A DNA stretch of 64,000 nucleotides from UBA1431 sp002329665 (GCA_040772545.1 JAXGXY010000001.1:310001-374000); one strand, 5' to 3'; counted from the first letter of the stretch, positions 6,571 through 15,251 are shown. Program-made: numbers and translations. Notes: generated by a model from the sequence alone, not told the origin.

Positions 6571-7962
6571 TTGGTCGACAAGATTGCATACGCGCTCGAA
6601 GGGCCCTGCCGCGTCGAGCAGGGGATGAAGGTCCTCGTCGCGGTATCGGGCGGCCCGGATTCCATGGCGCTGCTGCATGCGATGCGCGTCCTGGCGCCCC
6701 GTATGGGGATCGCGCTTTGCGTGGGCCACGTGGAGCACGGGATAAGGCCGTGTTCGCGATCAGACGCCGATTTCGTGCAAAAACGCTGCGCCGAGGCGGG
6801 CATCCCGTTCTGTCGGCGCAGCGTGGATGCCCCGGCGCTGGCCGCGGCCGAAAAGCTTTCGCTGGAGGACGCGGCGCGACGGCTCCGGTACGAAGCCCTG
6901 TTTTCGATGGCGGAGGAAGCGGGAGCGGCGCGGATCGCCCTTGCCCACCATATGGACGACCAGGCCGAAACGGTGCTGATGCATCTGTTCCGCGGGAGCG
7001 CGCTGGGGGGCTTATGCGGGATGCGGCCTTTTCGGGAGGACGGCGTGATCCGGCCAATGCTGGCACTTAGGCGGGACGAGGTGCTCGCTTACTGCCGCGA
7101 AAACGGGATCGAATACCGCACGGACGAAACGAATACGGATACGCGCTACGCGAGGAACGCTTTAAGGCTGCTCGTGCTGCCCGGGGTTGAGGACGCTTTC
7201 CCCGGGGCAGTGGAAAGCATCGCGCGCACCGCTTCGCTCGTACAGGACGAGGAAGCGTTTTTGCAGGCGCACGCAAAGCAGGCGGTAAAAGCCTGCCTCG
7301 ACGATTCCGGCGCGCTGGACGCCGCGGCTGTTGTGCGCCTTCCGGAAGCTGTCGCGCGCCGCGTGGCACTCGCGTTCCTCAGAAGATACGGGGACGCCAG
7401 GCGCATCGACTCCGGCCACGTGGAGGCGCTGCTCGGGCTGTGCGGGGCGGAAACGGGGGCCGCGCTCGACGTGCCGGGGGGACGCGTGCGCAACAACTAC
7501 GGCCGCGTCGCGTGGGAAGGAGCCCCCGAAACCCCGGCGGAATGCGAAAGCGAGCTGGCGGTTCCGGGCGTGACGCGGTGCGGGAAGGCGTCGGTGCGCG
7601 CGACGCTGCTGGACGAAATCCCAAACGACCTCAAGTGCCATCCGGCGGCGTACGATTACTTCGATTACGACGCCTTCCCGCGGCGGGCCGTGGTACGCAC
7701 GCGCCGGCCGGGGGACAGGTTCCGTCCGCTGGGGATGCGCGGATCGCAGCCTTTGAAGGAGTATTTCATCGACCGAAAGGTCCCGCGCGCGGTCCGCGAC
7801 CGGACGCTTCTTTGCGCCGACGGGAACCGCATAGTCTGGGTAGCCGGGATGGGCGTTAACGATGGCGTGCGCGTGCGCCCGGGGACGACCAGACGGGTGC
7901 TGAGACTGGAAATTTCAGGAGAGGACAATTTCAACCATGCGCAACGACAGAAACGACCTTGA
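6571..7962 (+). CDS. tilS: tRNA(Ile)-lysidine synthetase
   Basis: A 463-residue protein with the PP-loop ATP-pyrophosphatase motif VSGGPDSMALLHAM (residues about 25-38), HMDDQAETVLMHLFRGS, the linker domain and a C-terminal TilS domain (RRPGDRFRPLGM...KEYFIDRKVP). It ligates lysine to C34 of CAU tRNA-Ile so that it reads AUA codons. The start is TTG 6571, preceded by GGGGGTGG; upstream ATG and TTG codons in this frame lie at or before the promoter's -10. The last 26 bases overlap hpt, so the two genes are translationally coupled, and tilS-hpt-ftsH is the conserved Bacillota order. Confidence 0.93.
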   Translation: MVDKIAYALEGPCRVEQGMKVLVAVSGGPDSMALLHAMRVLAPRMGIALCVGHVEHGIRPCSRSDADFVQKRCAEAGIPFCRRSVDAPALAAAEKLSLEDAARRLRYEALFSMAEEAGAARIALAHHMDDQAETVLMHLFRGSALGGLCGMRPFREDGVIRPMLALRRDEVLAYCRENGIEYRTDETNTDTRYARNALRLLVLPGVEDAFPGAVESIARTASLVQDEEAFLQAHAKQAVKACLDDSGALDAAAVVRLPEAVARRVALAFLRRYGDARRIDSGHVEALLGLCGAETGAALDVPGGRVRNNYGRVAWEGAPETPAECESELAVPGVTRCGKASVRATLLDEIPNDLKCHPAAYDYFDYDAFPRRAVVRTRRPGDRFRPLGMRGSQPLKEYFIDRKVPRAVRDRTLLCADGNRIVWVAGMGVNDGVRVRPGTTRRVLRLEISGEDNFNHAQRQKRP

Positions 7963-8485
7963 GAAAGTGATTGTATCGGAAGCTGAGATCGGGCAACGCG
8001 TGAAGGAACTGGGCGAGCGGCTCACCGGGGAGTACGAAGGCCGCAATCCCGTGGTACTGGGTATACTTAAAGGCGCGAACGTATTCGTGGCGGACCTCGT
8101 GCGCGCGATGGACATCGAACTGCAAATGGACTTCATCATGCTCGCCAGCTACGGCGCCTCCGATACGCCGGGGGAAGTCCGGGTGAAGATGGACTGCGAG
8201 ACGGAACTCGCCGGCCGGCACGTGCTGGTCGTGGACGATATCGTGGACACCGGACAGACGCTCAAGGCGTTGATGGAACTGTTGCGCATGCGCGGCGCGG
8301 CGTCGGTGCGCAGTTGCGTCCTTCTGGACAAACCCTCCCGCAGGACGGTCGAATTGGAACCGGATTACAAGGGGTTTGAGATCGAGGACGCGTTCGTGGT
8401 GGGGTACGGCTTGGACTACGCTGAGCGCTTCAGAAACCTGCGAGAGGTGTGCGCTATCAAAAAACGCGTGTACGCTGTCGAATGA
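7937..8485 (+). CDS. hpt: Hypoxanthine(-guanine) phosphoribosyltransferase
   Basis: A 182-residue type I phosphoribosyltransferase. VLVVDDIVDTGQTLKALME (about residues 94-112) is the PRPP-binding loop, LKGANVFVADL the first substrate loop, and FVVGYGLDYAERFRNL the purine-specifying C-terminal block. It converts hypoxanthine or guanine with PRPP to IMP or GMP; two PRPP-synthetase-like genes lie at 11881 and 16625. The ATG sits inside the 3' end of tilS with AGGAGAGG upstream. ftsH follows, with an extra promoter in the gap. Confidence 0.93.
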   Translation: MRNDRNDLEKVIVSEAEIGQRVKELGERLTGEYEGRNPVVLGILKGANVFVADLVRAMDIELQMDFIMLASYGASDTPGEVRVKMDCETELAGRHVLVVDDIVDTGQTLKALMELLRMRGAASVRSCVLLDKPSRRTVELEPDYKGFEIEDAFVVGYGLDYAERFRNLREVCAIKKRVYAVE

Positions 8486-8486
8486 G

Positions 8487-8515
8487 TTGATATATGGGAA
8501 GAAGCATGTTAAAAT
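8487..8515 (+). promoter_or_regulatory. Internal promoter for ftsH
   Basis: TTGATA (8487-8492) starts one base after the hpt stop; TAAAAT (8510-8515) follows after 17 bases. It allows ftsH expression apart from tilS-hpt. Confidence 0.7.
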
Positions 8516-8552
8516 TATTGAATGTGATATCCGAAATGAGGTGGGCGCGACT

Positions 8553-10424
8553 TTGAAGAAATTCATAAGAGGTCCCGGCATATACGTATTGATATTGCTG
8601 GTCATCCTTTTGACATATACATCCATGGCCACACCGGGCGTGGGGGAACAGAAAAAAATCAGCTATAAACCGGAGCTTATCGACCTGGTCAAGCAGAATA
8701 AGATTAAAGCTGTTTCTATTACCGAAAACGTATTGGTGGGGTTATATTCCGATACAAACATAAAAGACGAAAGCTTTCCGGATCAATATGATTTCACGAC
8801 GAACATACCCAGCATCGACGTTTTTACCGGCGATATAAACAAAATAGTGGCTGAGATGAAGGGAAAGGACGTCTCGACGATATCGTCGGCCGACTGGCCC
8901 TTTACCTACGATACGCCCCCCAAGCCCGAGACGGCCTGGTGGGTGAGCCTGTTGCCCTATGTCGTGATGCTGCTCATCTTCGGCGGGCTCTGGTACATGA
9001 TGATGCAGCAGTCCCAGGGCGGAAACAAGGGCGTGATGAGTTTTGGAAAGAGCCGCGCCCGCATGAGCACAGGCGACGACAAACGCGTCGTGTTCGACGA
9101 CGTGGCGGGGTCCAAGGAGGAGAAGGAAGAACTCCAGGAAGTCGTGGAGTTCTTGCGCAACCCGCGCAAGTTTATCGAAGTGGGCGCGCGCATCCCCAAG
9201 GGGCTGTTGCTGGTGGGTCCTCCGGGCACCGGTAAAACGCTGCTCGCTAGGGCCGTAGCTGGCGAAGCGGGGGTCCCCTTCTTCAGCATCAGCGGGTCGG
9301 ACTTCGTGGAGATGTTCGTGGGCGTAGGCGCTTCCCGCGTGCGCGACCTCTTCGAGACCGCCAAAAAAAGCGTGCCCTGCATCGTGTTCATCGACGAAAT
9401 CGATGCAGTGGGGCGTCACCGCGGCGCGGGCATGGGCGGCGGACACGACGAGCGCGAGCAGACGCTCAACCAGCTGCTCGTCGAGATGGACGGTTTTGCG
9501 GCCAACGAAGGCATCATCATCATAGCGGCCACCAACCGCCCCGACATCCTCGACCCGGCGCTTCTGCGCCCCGGCCGTTTCGACAGGCAGATCACGGTGC
9601 ATTATCCCGACATCAAGGGCCGCGCCGACATCCTGCGCGTCCACTCGCGCGGCAAACCGCTCTCGGAAGAGGTCAACTTCGAAACCGTGGCGAAGATGAC
9701 GCCCGGCTTCACGGGCGCCGACCTCGAGAACGTGATGAACGAGGCGGCGATCCTGAGCGCGAGGCGCGGGAAGAAGAAGATACAGAACATAGAGATCGAA
9801 GACGCGATCACCCGCGTGATCGCCGGCCCCGAGAAGAAGAGCCGCGTCATCACCGAGCAGGACAAGAAGATCACTGCCTACCACGAGTCGGGACATGCGA
9901 TCGTGGCCAATATGCTGCCGCTCTGCGACCGCGTCCACGAGATATCCATCATACCGAGGGGGCAGGCCGCCGGTTATACCATCACGCTCCCCGATGACGA
10001 CCGGACGTTCTTGACGCGCGAGAAGCTTTCCCAGCAGATATCGATGATGCTGGGGGGCAGGGCCGCGGAGGTGATCGTGTTCGACGACGTGTCCACCGGC
10101 GCGTCCAACGACCTCAAGCGCGTTGCCGAAGTCGCGCGGCGCATGGTCGTCGAGTTCGGCATGAGCGAGCGCGTCGGCAACATGTACCTCGGCGGCGACA
10201 GCGAAATATTCATCGGACGCGATTTCTCGCACCAGAGGCTTTACAGCGAGGATATGGCCGGCATGATCGACCATGAGATCAAAAAGATCATAGACGATTG
10301 CTACAAACGCGCGGAGGCGATCCTAAAGGACAACCTCAATAAGCTCCATAATGTGGTTGATGTGCTGCTGGAAAAGGAAAAGATTGATATAAAAGAGTTC
10401 GAAACGATACTGGCCCAGGCCTGA
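8553..10424 (+). CDS. ftsH: ATP-dependent zinc metalloprotease FtsH
   Basis: A 623-residue membrane protease: N-terminal transmembrane helix (about 7-27), an extracytoplasmic segment, a second helix (about 129-152), an AAA+ domain with Walker A GPPGTGKT (near 222), Walker B VFIDEIDA (near 278) and SRH, then an M41 peptidase domain with HESGH (near 444). It forms hexamers that degrade membrane proteins and some regulators. The frame extends upstream into hpt, but TTG 8553 is the start: GAGGTG lies nine bases before it and LKKFIRGPGIYVLI is the normal N-terminus. Family-typical length. Confidence 0.95.
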   Translation: MKKFIRGPGIYVLILLVILLTYTSMATPGVGEQKKISYKPELIDLVKQNKIKAVSITENVLVGLYSDTNIKDESFPDQYDFTTNIPSIDVFTGDINKIVAEMKGKDVSTISSADWPFTYDTPPKPETAWWVSLLPYVVMLLIFGGLWYMMMQQSQGGNKGVMSFGKSRARMSTGDDKRVVFDDVAGSKEEKEELQEVVEFLRNPRKFIEVGARIPKGLLLVGPPGTGKTLLARAVAGEAGVPFFSISGSDFVEMFVGVGASRVRDLFETAKKSVPCIVFIDEIDAVGRHRGAGMGGGHDEREQTLNQLLVEMDGFAANEGIIIIAATNRPDILDPALLRPGRFDRQITVHYPDIKGRADILRVHSRGKPLSEEVNFETVAKMTPGFTGADLENVMNEAAILSARRGKKKIQNIEIEDAITRVIAGPEKKSRVITEQDKKITAYHESGHAIVANMLPLCDRVHEISIIPRGQAAGYTITLPDDDRTFLTREKLSQQISMMLGGRAAEVIVFDDVSTGASNDLKRVAEVARRMVVEFGMSERVGNMYLGGDSEIFIGRDFSHQRLYSEDMAGMIDHEIKKIIDDCYKRAEAILKDNLNKLHNVVDVLLEKEKIDIKEFETILAQA

Positions 10425-10436
10425 ATTTAAAATACT

Positions 10437-10464
10437 CGATGGGAAAGCCTGGCCTTTCCCATCG
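10437..10464 (+). terminator. Hairpin downstream of ftsH
   Basis: CGATGGGAAAG pairs perfectly with CTTTCCCATCG (11 bp, six-base loop) 12 bases after the ftsH stop. The T-run is poor (TTGCG), so it may be only a partial terminator or a 3'-end stabiliser. Confidence 0.5.
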
Positions 10465-10508
10465 TTGCGTCAGAGGGCAAACCCCGCAGCGCCAGAGGAG
10501 GTTTTGAC

Positions 10509-10916
10509 ATGGATTTTGATATCAGACCCGGTATGGAAAAGACGGTCGAGACGACGGTGACGGACGACAGGCTCGCGTCCGCGCTCGGTAGCGGCATGGC
10601 AAAGGTTTTCGCGACTCCCGGGATGATCGCGCTGATGGAGAACGCAGCGATGCAGGCGATCCATGACGCGTTGCCCGAAGGCTTTTCGAGCGTGGGCACG
10701 CGCGTGGAAGCCGACCATATCGCCGCGACGCCGCCCGGGATGCGCGTCCGCGCGGTTGCGCGCGTCATCGCTGTGGACGGACGGAAAGTCGAATTCGAGG
10801 TCGAGGCGTTCGACGAGGTGGAAAAGATCGGGCAGGCGGCGCACACGCGCTTCATCGTGGAGGCATCGAGGTTCGAGGACAAGGCGATGCGCAAGGCGTC
10901 GCAGAAGGCGAAATAA
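10509..10916 (+). CDS. Hotdog thioesterase of the fluoroacetyl-CoA-thioesterase-like type
   Basis: A 135-residue single-domain protein with the FlK-like layout: VTDDRLASALGSGMAKVFATPGM near the N-terminus, an acidic residue in IALMENAAMQAI, VGTRVEADHIAATPPGM and a C-terminal FEVEAFDE strand. Members hydrolyse short acyl-CoAs or are orphan thioesterases; only one has a proven fluoroacetyl-CoA role, so the substrate here is unknown. A strong AGAGGAGG precedes ATG. It is unrelated in subfamily to the thioesterase at 3341. It may be co-transcribed with the PHP gene downstream. Confidence 0.8.
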   Translation: MDFDIRPGMEKTVETTVTDDRLASALGSGMAKVFATPGMIALMENAAMQAIHDALPEGFSSVGTRVEADHIAATPPGMRVRAVARVIAVDGRKVEFEVEAFDEVEKIGQAAHTRFIVEASRFEDKAMRKASQKAK

Positions 10917-10995
10917 CAAAATACGGGCAGGAATACACCGGACGCGTCTGACGCCTGGCCGGCGTACGGGTTTGCCACAAAAAGCAGGAAGACTG

Positions 10996-11853
10996 ATGGC
11001 AGGGAAAATAGACTTACACACGCACACGACGGCATCGGACGGCAGCCTCGCGCCGCATGAACTGGTGGAGAAGGCGCTGTCTATGGGATTTCGTGCCATA
11101 GCAATAACGGACCACGATACGGTCGGCGGCGTGTCCCCCGCCTGCGTGCGCGCAAAGGACACTTTGCTGGCCGTGATACCCGGGATAGAGCTGGGGGCGG
11201 AACACCCCGGCGAGTTGCACATCCTCGGGCTGGGAATCGACGTTGGCAACGTGCCTCTTCTCACGATTCTGTCGGCGCTTCGCGACGGGCGCAGGGAACG
11301 GAACAGGCGGATGGCGGACAAACTCGCCCGGCTTGGCCTCCCCATTTCCTGGACAGAGATTTCCACGGGACGCCAGGGATCGGCCATCGGGCGCGCGCAC
11401 ATCGCCCGGGTGCTGGTTCAAAAAGGCGTCGTGAAAGACATGGCGGATGCGTTTGAGAAGTATATCGGCGAGGGCAGGCCGGCATACGTACCGCGTTTCA
11501 GGCTGACGCCGAAACAGGCCGTCGAGCTTATCGGCTTTGCGGGCGGAGTGAGCGTGCTCGCCCATCCCGTTCAGATGGGGCTCGACGAACCTTCGCTTTT
11601 TGCGCTGTGCCGTTCGCTGCGGGAGTACGGGCTCTGGGGGATCGAAGCATTCCACCCCCTGCACGACCCGGCGCAGAAGGCTGCGTATATACGGTTCGCC
11701 GGGCGCCTAGGGCTGGTGGTCACGGGCGGGAGCGATTTTCATGGGGACAACAAGCCGGGCGTCGAGTTGGGCGACTCCGTGGAGCAGGGCGAACTGATGG
11801 AAAAGGCCCTTGAGGCTTTAAAGACCCACGTATGTCAATGGACCGCCGGATGA
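10996..11853 (+). CDS. PHP-domain phosphoesterase (YciV/TrpH-like)
   Basis: A 285-residue protein with PHP metal-binding motifs: DLHTHTTASDG (residues 5-15), ITDHDTVGG (about 37-45), an IPGIELGAEH block, AHPVQMG, and GGSDFHGDNKPG near residue 250. The relatives YciV/RNase AM act on nucleotide 3',5'-bisphosphates and short RNAs 5' to 3'; that function is inferred, not shown. I start at ATG 10996 (AGGAAG upstream, HTH motif at the usual distance) although the frame is open further left. The next gene follows after 27 bases. Confidence 0.85.
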   Translation: MAGKIDLHTHTTASDGSLAPHELVEKALSMGFRAIAITDHDTVGGVSPACVRAKDTLLAVIPGIELGAEHPGELHILGLGIDVGNVPLLTILSALRDGRRERNRRMADKLARLGLPISWTEISTGRQGSAIGRAHIARVLVQKGVVKDMADAFEKYIGEGRPAYVPRFRLTPKQAVELIGFAGGVSVLAHPVQMGLDEPSLFALCRSLREYGLWGIEAFHPLHDPAQKAAYIRFAGRLGLVVTGGSDFHGDNKPGVELGDSVEQGELMEKALEALKTHVCQWTAG

Positions 11854-11880
11854 GGATTTGCCCCGGCGGACGGGTGGAAA

Positions 11881-12870
11881 ATGAATTCTGGAAGCGGAAC
11901 AATCAAAATATTCGCGGGGAGCACAGGCAGACAGTTTGCGCAGCGCATGTGCGAGTACATCGATGCGAAGCTTGGCGATTCGGAAGCGTTTAAGTTCTCG
12001 GACGGCAACACTTTCGTGCGCATCCTTGAGCCCGTGCGCGACAAGGACGTCTACATGGTCGCGCCCATCGCGACGAATCCTAACGACGAATTCGTGGAGC
12101 TTCTTTTCTGGATCGACGCGTTTAAGCGCGCGAGCGCCAACTCGATCACCGCGATCATCCCTTATTTCAGCTATGCCCAGGGCGACAAGAAGGACGAGCC
12201 CCGCGTTTCGATACGTGCGCGCGTATGCGCCGAGAGCATCGAACTCGCCGGTGCGGACCGTGTGGTGACGATGGACCTGCATAGCCCGCAGGTTCAGGGA
12301 TTCTTCAAGATCCCTGTGGACAACCTCCTGGGCATGCCGATCCTTTGCGAGGCGGTAAAAACGCAGATCAATATAAAAAACCTTGTGGTGGTGTCTCCGG
12401 ACGCAGGTTTCACGAAGACGGCGCGTAAGTACGCCGCATATCTTGGCTGCCCTATAGCGATAGGAGACAAGGTGCGCGACGCGCACGATGAGCGGGCGCG
12501 TTTGCTCGGAGTGATCGGGGACGTGCAGGGAAAAGACGCCTTGATTGTGGACGACTTCGCGATAAGCGGGCGTACGCTTACCAACATGGCGAGGGAACTC
12601 AGGCGAAGGGGCGCCAAACGGATATGCGCCTGCCTGACCCACGGGCTTCTCACACAGGCCGGGCTCAATGGGATCGACAGGAGCGAAATCGAATGGCTGA
12701 TCGTGACCGATACCGTGTGCAGGCCCTGTTCGACCGGCGGCAAGAAGCTGCGCACCGTTTCGGTCGCGCCGCTGTTTGCACATGCGATACGATGCATCCA
12801 CGAACGCGAATCGGTCAGTTGCATGTTCTACAAGGTGCCCGACGACCTCATCAACATATTTATCGATTGA
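11881..12870 (+). CDS. Divergent ribose-phosphate pyrophosphokinase (PRPP synthetase) paralogue
   Basis: A 329-residue protein alignable end to end with PRPP synthetase: FAGSTGRQFAQRM, the MDLHSPQVQGFFKIPVDNL block and a C-terminal TVSVAPLFAHAI. Key positions differ from the canonical enzyme at 16625. RQDR...RDPI in the ATP-side loop is AQGDKKDEPRVSIRAR, and the PRPP-loop DDLLDTGGT is DDFAISGRT, so one acidic residue of the loop is lost. It may make PRPP with altered regulation, bind a different nucleotide, or be a non-catalytic partner. It ends at the six-hairpin cluster. Confidence 0.75.
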   Translation: MNSGSGTIKIFAGSTGRQFAQRMCEYIDAKLGDSEAFKFSDGNTFVRILEPVRDKDVYMVAPIATNPNDEFVELLFWIDAFKRASANSITAIIPYFSYAQGDKKDEPRVSIRARVCAESIELAGADRVVTMDLHSPQVQGFFKIPVDNLLGMPILCEAVKTQINIKNLVVVSPDAGFTKTARKYAAYLGCPIAIGDKVRDAHDERARLLGVIGDVQGKDALIVDDFAISGRTLTNMARELRRRGAKRICACLTHGLLTQAGLNGIDRSEIEWLIVTDTVCRPCSTGGKKLRTVSVAPLFAHAIRCIHERESVSCMFYKVPDDLINIFID

Positions 12871-12879
12871 GGATCCGCA

Positions 12880-13097
12880 AAAAACCCGGCGTACGCCGGA
12901 TTTTTAGGCCGTCGACAAACCCTTCGAGATTTGTCGACGGTTTTCTGTGTGGTTAAAATGCCGCTTTTTAGGCGGCATTTTTTCAATCTGACGCACATGT
13001 CGTCAGATTTGATGGAAAGTGGGGGATTGCATCCCCCACACCCCCTGCTAGTTGACCTTTTTGACAGTCTGAAAACCCGGCGTGCGCCGGGTTTTGT
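12880..13097. repeat. Cluster of six consecutive hairpins between converging genes
   Basis: The perfect or near-perfect stem-loops are: 12881-12904 (CCGGC-GTAC-GCCGG, A- and T-runs outside); 12909-12940 (CCGTCGACAAA/TTTGTCGACGG, TTTT after); 12955-12981 (AAAATGCCGC/GCGGCATTTT); 12985-13009 (AATCTGACG/CGTCAGATT); 13019-13039 (GTGGGGGAT/ATCCCCCAC); 13072-13095 (AAAACCCGGC-GTGC-GCCGGGTTTT). The first, second, third and last have terminator features and the last two arms work in both directions. They separate the plus-strand Prs paralogue from minus-strand murC. The first and last share the same palindromic core. Confidence 0.8.
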
Positions 13098-13149
13098 TGG
13101 CGCTATCCAGGGCATTTAAAATAGCCCATGCAGTGTTTGCATCGGGGCC

Positions 13150-14544
13150 CTATTCCATGATGGTGCGCAACTGAATATATACGTCCCCCGACCCGACGCC
13201 CAGCACCAGGTCTTCGGGCTGAGCGTATTTCAAGAGGTGGGCGCGGATGTCCTCGAACGTGGGCAGGTATTCGCAGGGCTTTCCCGATCCGCTGATGCCG
13301 CGCACCAGGTCCCGGGCGTGGATCAGGCCCTTATCCTGCTCGCGTCCGGGGTAGATGTCGGGCACCAAGACGAAGTCGGCGTTAAAAAAGCAGCGCGAAT
13401 ACTTGTCGAACAGCGTCTTGCCGCGCGAATAAGAATTGCACTGGAAGATGCACCAGATCCGGTTGTGAGGGGTATGCTTCGCGGCGTTCAGGCAGGCCTC
13501 GATCTCGCTGGGATGGTGCGCGTAATCGTGATAATAATGTATGCCGTTCACCGTACCGTAGTGTTCGAAACGCCGCCTGGTGAGCGTGTAGGCGCCGAGG
13601 GCTCCGACGATGGCGTCGTCGGGCACCTTAAGGTGCCTTGCGACCGAGATCGCGGCCAGCGCGTTCATCACGTTGTGCCTGCCGGGCACGTTCAGCGACG
13701 CCGTGAACAGCGGTTCCCCGCCGACGCTGCATCCGAACGACGGGTTCCCGGTTTGGTCATAGGCGACGTCGTGGCCCCTGAGATGGGCGTCCGGCCCGAA
13801 ACCGTAGGTCGCCCACGGTCTGTTGCTTTCGATGAGGAGTTGCATCACCATGGGATCGTCCGCACACCCGAAGAGCATGCCGTCGTCCGACAGGAGGGCG
13901 ACGTAACGGGCAAAGGCGTCATAGATATGCCCGATGTCCCCGTAATAGTCCAGATGGTCATCGTCGATGTTGTGGATGACCTCTGTCGTGGGGGAGAGCT
14001 TCAAAAAGCTCTCCACGTACTCGCAGGCTTCGGTGACGAACAATTCGTTGTCTTTGCCGACGCGCGTGCCGCCTTCGAGGAAGGCCACGTCCCCGCCCAC
14101 GTGCACCGTGGATTCCACACCGCCGTATTCGAGCATCAGCGCGACCATCGACGTGATCGTGGTCTTACCGTGACAGCCGGCAATGCCCACGACGCGCCTG
14201 AACTCCCGGGTGATCTGCCCGAGCAGCGTGGCACGGTCCATCTGCGGGATGCCGTGGGCTGCGGCATAGGCCCGTTCCGGGTTCTCCGGCTTGACCGCTG
14301 CCGTGTATACGAGCAGGTCGGCCCCGCGTACGTTTTCCTCGCGCTGGCCGATGAAGACTTTGATCCCGTCCTGCCTGAGTTTCTGAGTGTAATTCGATTC
14401 GGACCGGTCGGACCCGAGGACACGGTAGCCTTTCGCGTGGAGTATGCGCGCCAGCCCGTTCATGCTGCAGCCGCCGATACCAGAAAAAAAGACCGTCTTC
14501 CCGGTGAAATCCCGTATGCTCAATCCGTCGTCCTGTGTTTTCAT
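13150..14544 (-). CDS. murC: UDP-N-acetylmuramate--L-alanine ligase
   Basis: A 464-residue Mur ligase: GIGGCSMNGLA (22-32) binds UDP-MurNAc, GCHGKTTITS (123-132) is the ATP loop, followed by the HNIDDDHLDYYG block, NALAAISVAR and YHDYAHHPSEIEA. It adds the first amino acid to the peptidoglycan stem peptide. The frame opens 11 codons further out, but that ATG overlaps the TATAAT of the gene's own promoter (14576-14604), so ATG 14544 is the start; its ribosome binding site is weak (GGATGG, distant). It stands alone, outside a dcw cluster. Confidence 0.93.
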   Translation of the reverse strand: MKTQDDGLSIRDFTGKTVFFSGIGGCSMNGLARILHAKGYRVLGSDRSESNYTQKLRQDGIKVFIGQREENVRGADLLVYTAAVKPENPERAYAAAHGIPQMDRATLLGQITREFRRVVGIAGCHGKTTITSMVALMLEYGGVESTVHVGGDVAFLEGGTRVGKDNELFVTEACEYVESFLKLSPTTEVIHNIDDDHLDYYGDIGHIYDAFARYVALLSDDGMLFGCADDPMVMQLLIESNRPWATYGFGPDAHLRGHDVAYDQTGNPSFGCSVGGEPLFTASLNVPGRHNVMNALAAISVARHLKVPDDAIVGALGAYTLTRRRFEHYGTVNGIHYYHDYAHHPSEIEACLNAAKHTPHNRIWCIFQCNSYSRGKTLFDKYSRCFFNADFVLVPDIYPGREQDKGLIHARDLVRGISGSGKPCEYLPTFEDIRAHLLKYAQPEDLVLGVGSGDVYIQLRTIME

Positions 14545-14575
14545 GGTTACAACACCGCCATCCAAATATATTCCC

Positions 14576-14604
14576 ATTATACTCTCGCTCTACCCCGCAA
14601 ACAA
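14576..14604 (-). promoter_or_regulatory. murC promoter
   Basis: On the minus strand: TTGTTT (14599-14604), 17-base spacer, perfect TATAAT (14576-14581). Confidence 0.75.
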
Positions 14605-14675
14605 CCGATAATTGTATTAATCCAGTCACCTAAGAAAAGCAATTATAAATATTCGGAGTAATTTTAACAGATTAA

Positions 14676-14702
14676 AAAGGAAAATGCAAAGTTGTGGCGA
14701 AT
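14676..14702 (+). promoter_or_regulatory. Probable sigma-H promoter of spoVG
   Basis: AAAGGAAAA (14676-14684), a 13-base spacer and CGAAT (14698-14702) fit the sigma-H pattern (RWAGGAWWT ... HGAAT) and the spacing I recall for the B. subtilis spoVG promoter. The gene starts 55 bases downstream. No good sigma-A pair is present. Confidence 0.45.
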
Positions 14703-14757
14703 AGTACAACTAAGTGCATTCGTCACAATTCCAGGCAGAAGGTTGGGTGGTAAAATC

Positions 14758-15114
14758 GTGAACATTACAGACATTCGCATTAGGAAAGTGCATGTGGAAG
14801 GGAAACTCAAAGCGACGGTGTCCGTGACTTTCGATGACGAGTTTGTCGTGCACGACATGAAGATCATCGAAGGGCAGAACGGGATATTCATCGCAATGCC
14901 TAGCCGGAGGACGCCCGACGGCGAATTCAAGGACATTGCACACCCGGTGAATTCGACGGCAAGGGCTACCCTCCAGACGCTCGTACTCGGGAAGTATTTT
15001 GAAATGCAGGAGAACGAGCCGTCCCCGGCGGAGGAGTACGGGCAGAGGATGGGGGTGATCCAGAACGCTCCCGGCCAGCAACGGTTGCCTGAGCAAGAGC
15101 GGAATCAGGTTTAG
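14758..15114 (+). CDS. spoVG: Septation/RNA-binding regulator SpoVG
   Basis: A 118-residue protein, slightly longer than the usual 85-97 because of a polar C-terminal tail (EEYGQRMGVIQNAPGQQ). The N-terminus NITDIRIRKV and the IAMPSRRTPDGEFKDIAHP block are diagnostic. SpoVG affects sporulation septation, capsule and antibiotic resistance in Gram-positives and binds nucleic acid. GTG 14758 is chosen because GGGTGG lies seven bases before it. It lies 34 bases past the sigma-H-like promoter's end and next to glmU, as in Bacillus. Confidence 0.92.
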   Translation: MNITDIRIRKVHVEGKLKATVSVTFDDEFVVHDMKIIEGQNGIFIAMPSRRTPDGEFKDIAHPVNSTARATLQTLVLGKYFEMQENEPSPAEEYGQRMGVIQNAPGQQRLPEQERNQV

Positions 15115-15159
15115 CCGGCTATGCGGAAGCTGTGCATGCCTTCGCCGGAACGGGGCTCC

Positions 15160-15189
15160 TTGACATACCATTGTCGGATGCCATACAAT
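15160..15189 (+). promoter_or_regulatory. Promoter of the glmU-prs-pth-mfd cluster
   Basis: A perfect TTGACA (15160-15165), 18-base spacer and TACAAT (15184-15189), 62 bases before glmU. Confidence 0.8.
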
Positions 15190-15251
15190 AATCTGGGCTC
15201 CTGGGAATATTATGGTATGTTGGAACGATTCCGGAAGGGAGTTGGCTGCAA

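Noticed and set aside
13237..14661. A 474-codon plus-strand frame opposite murC
   Set aside because: It lies wholly on the antisense of murC, whose motifs and promoter are clear, and has no family resemblance.
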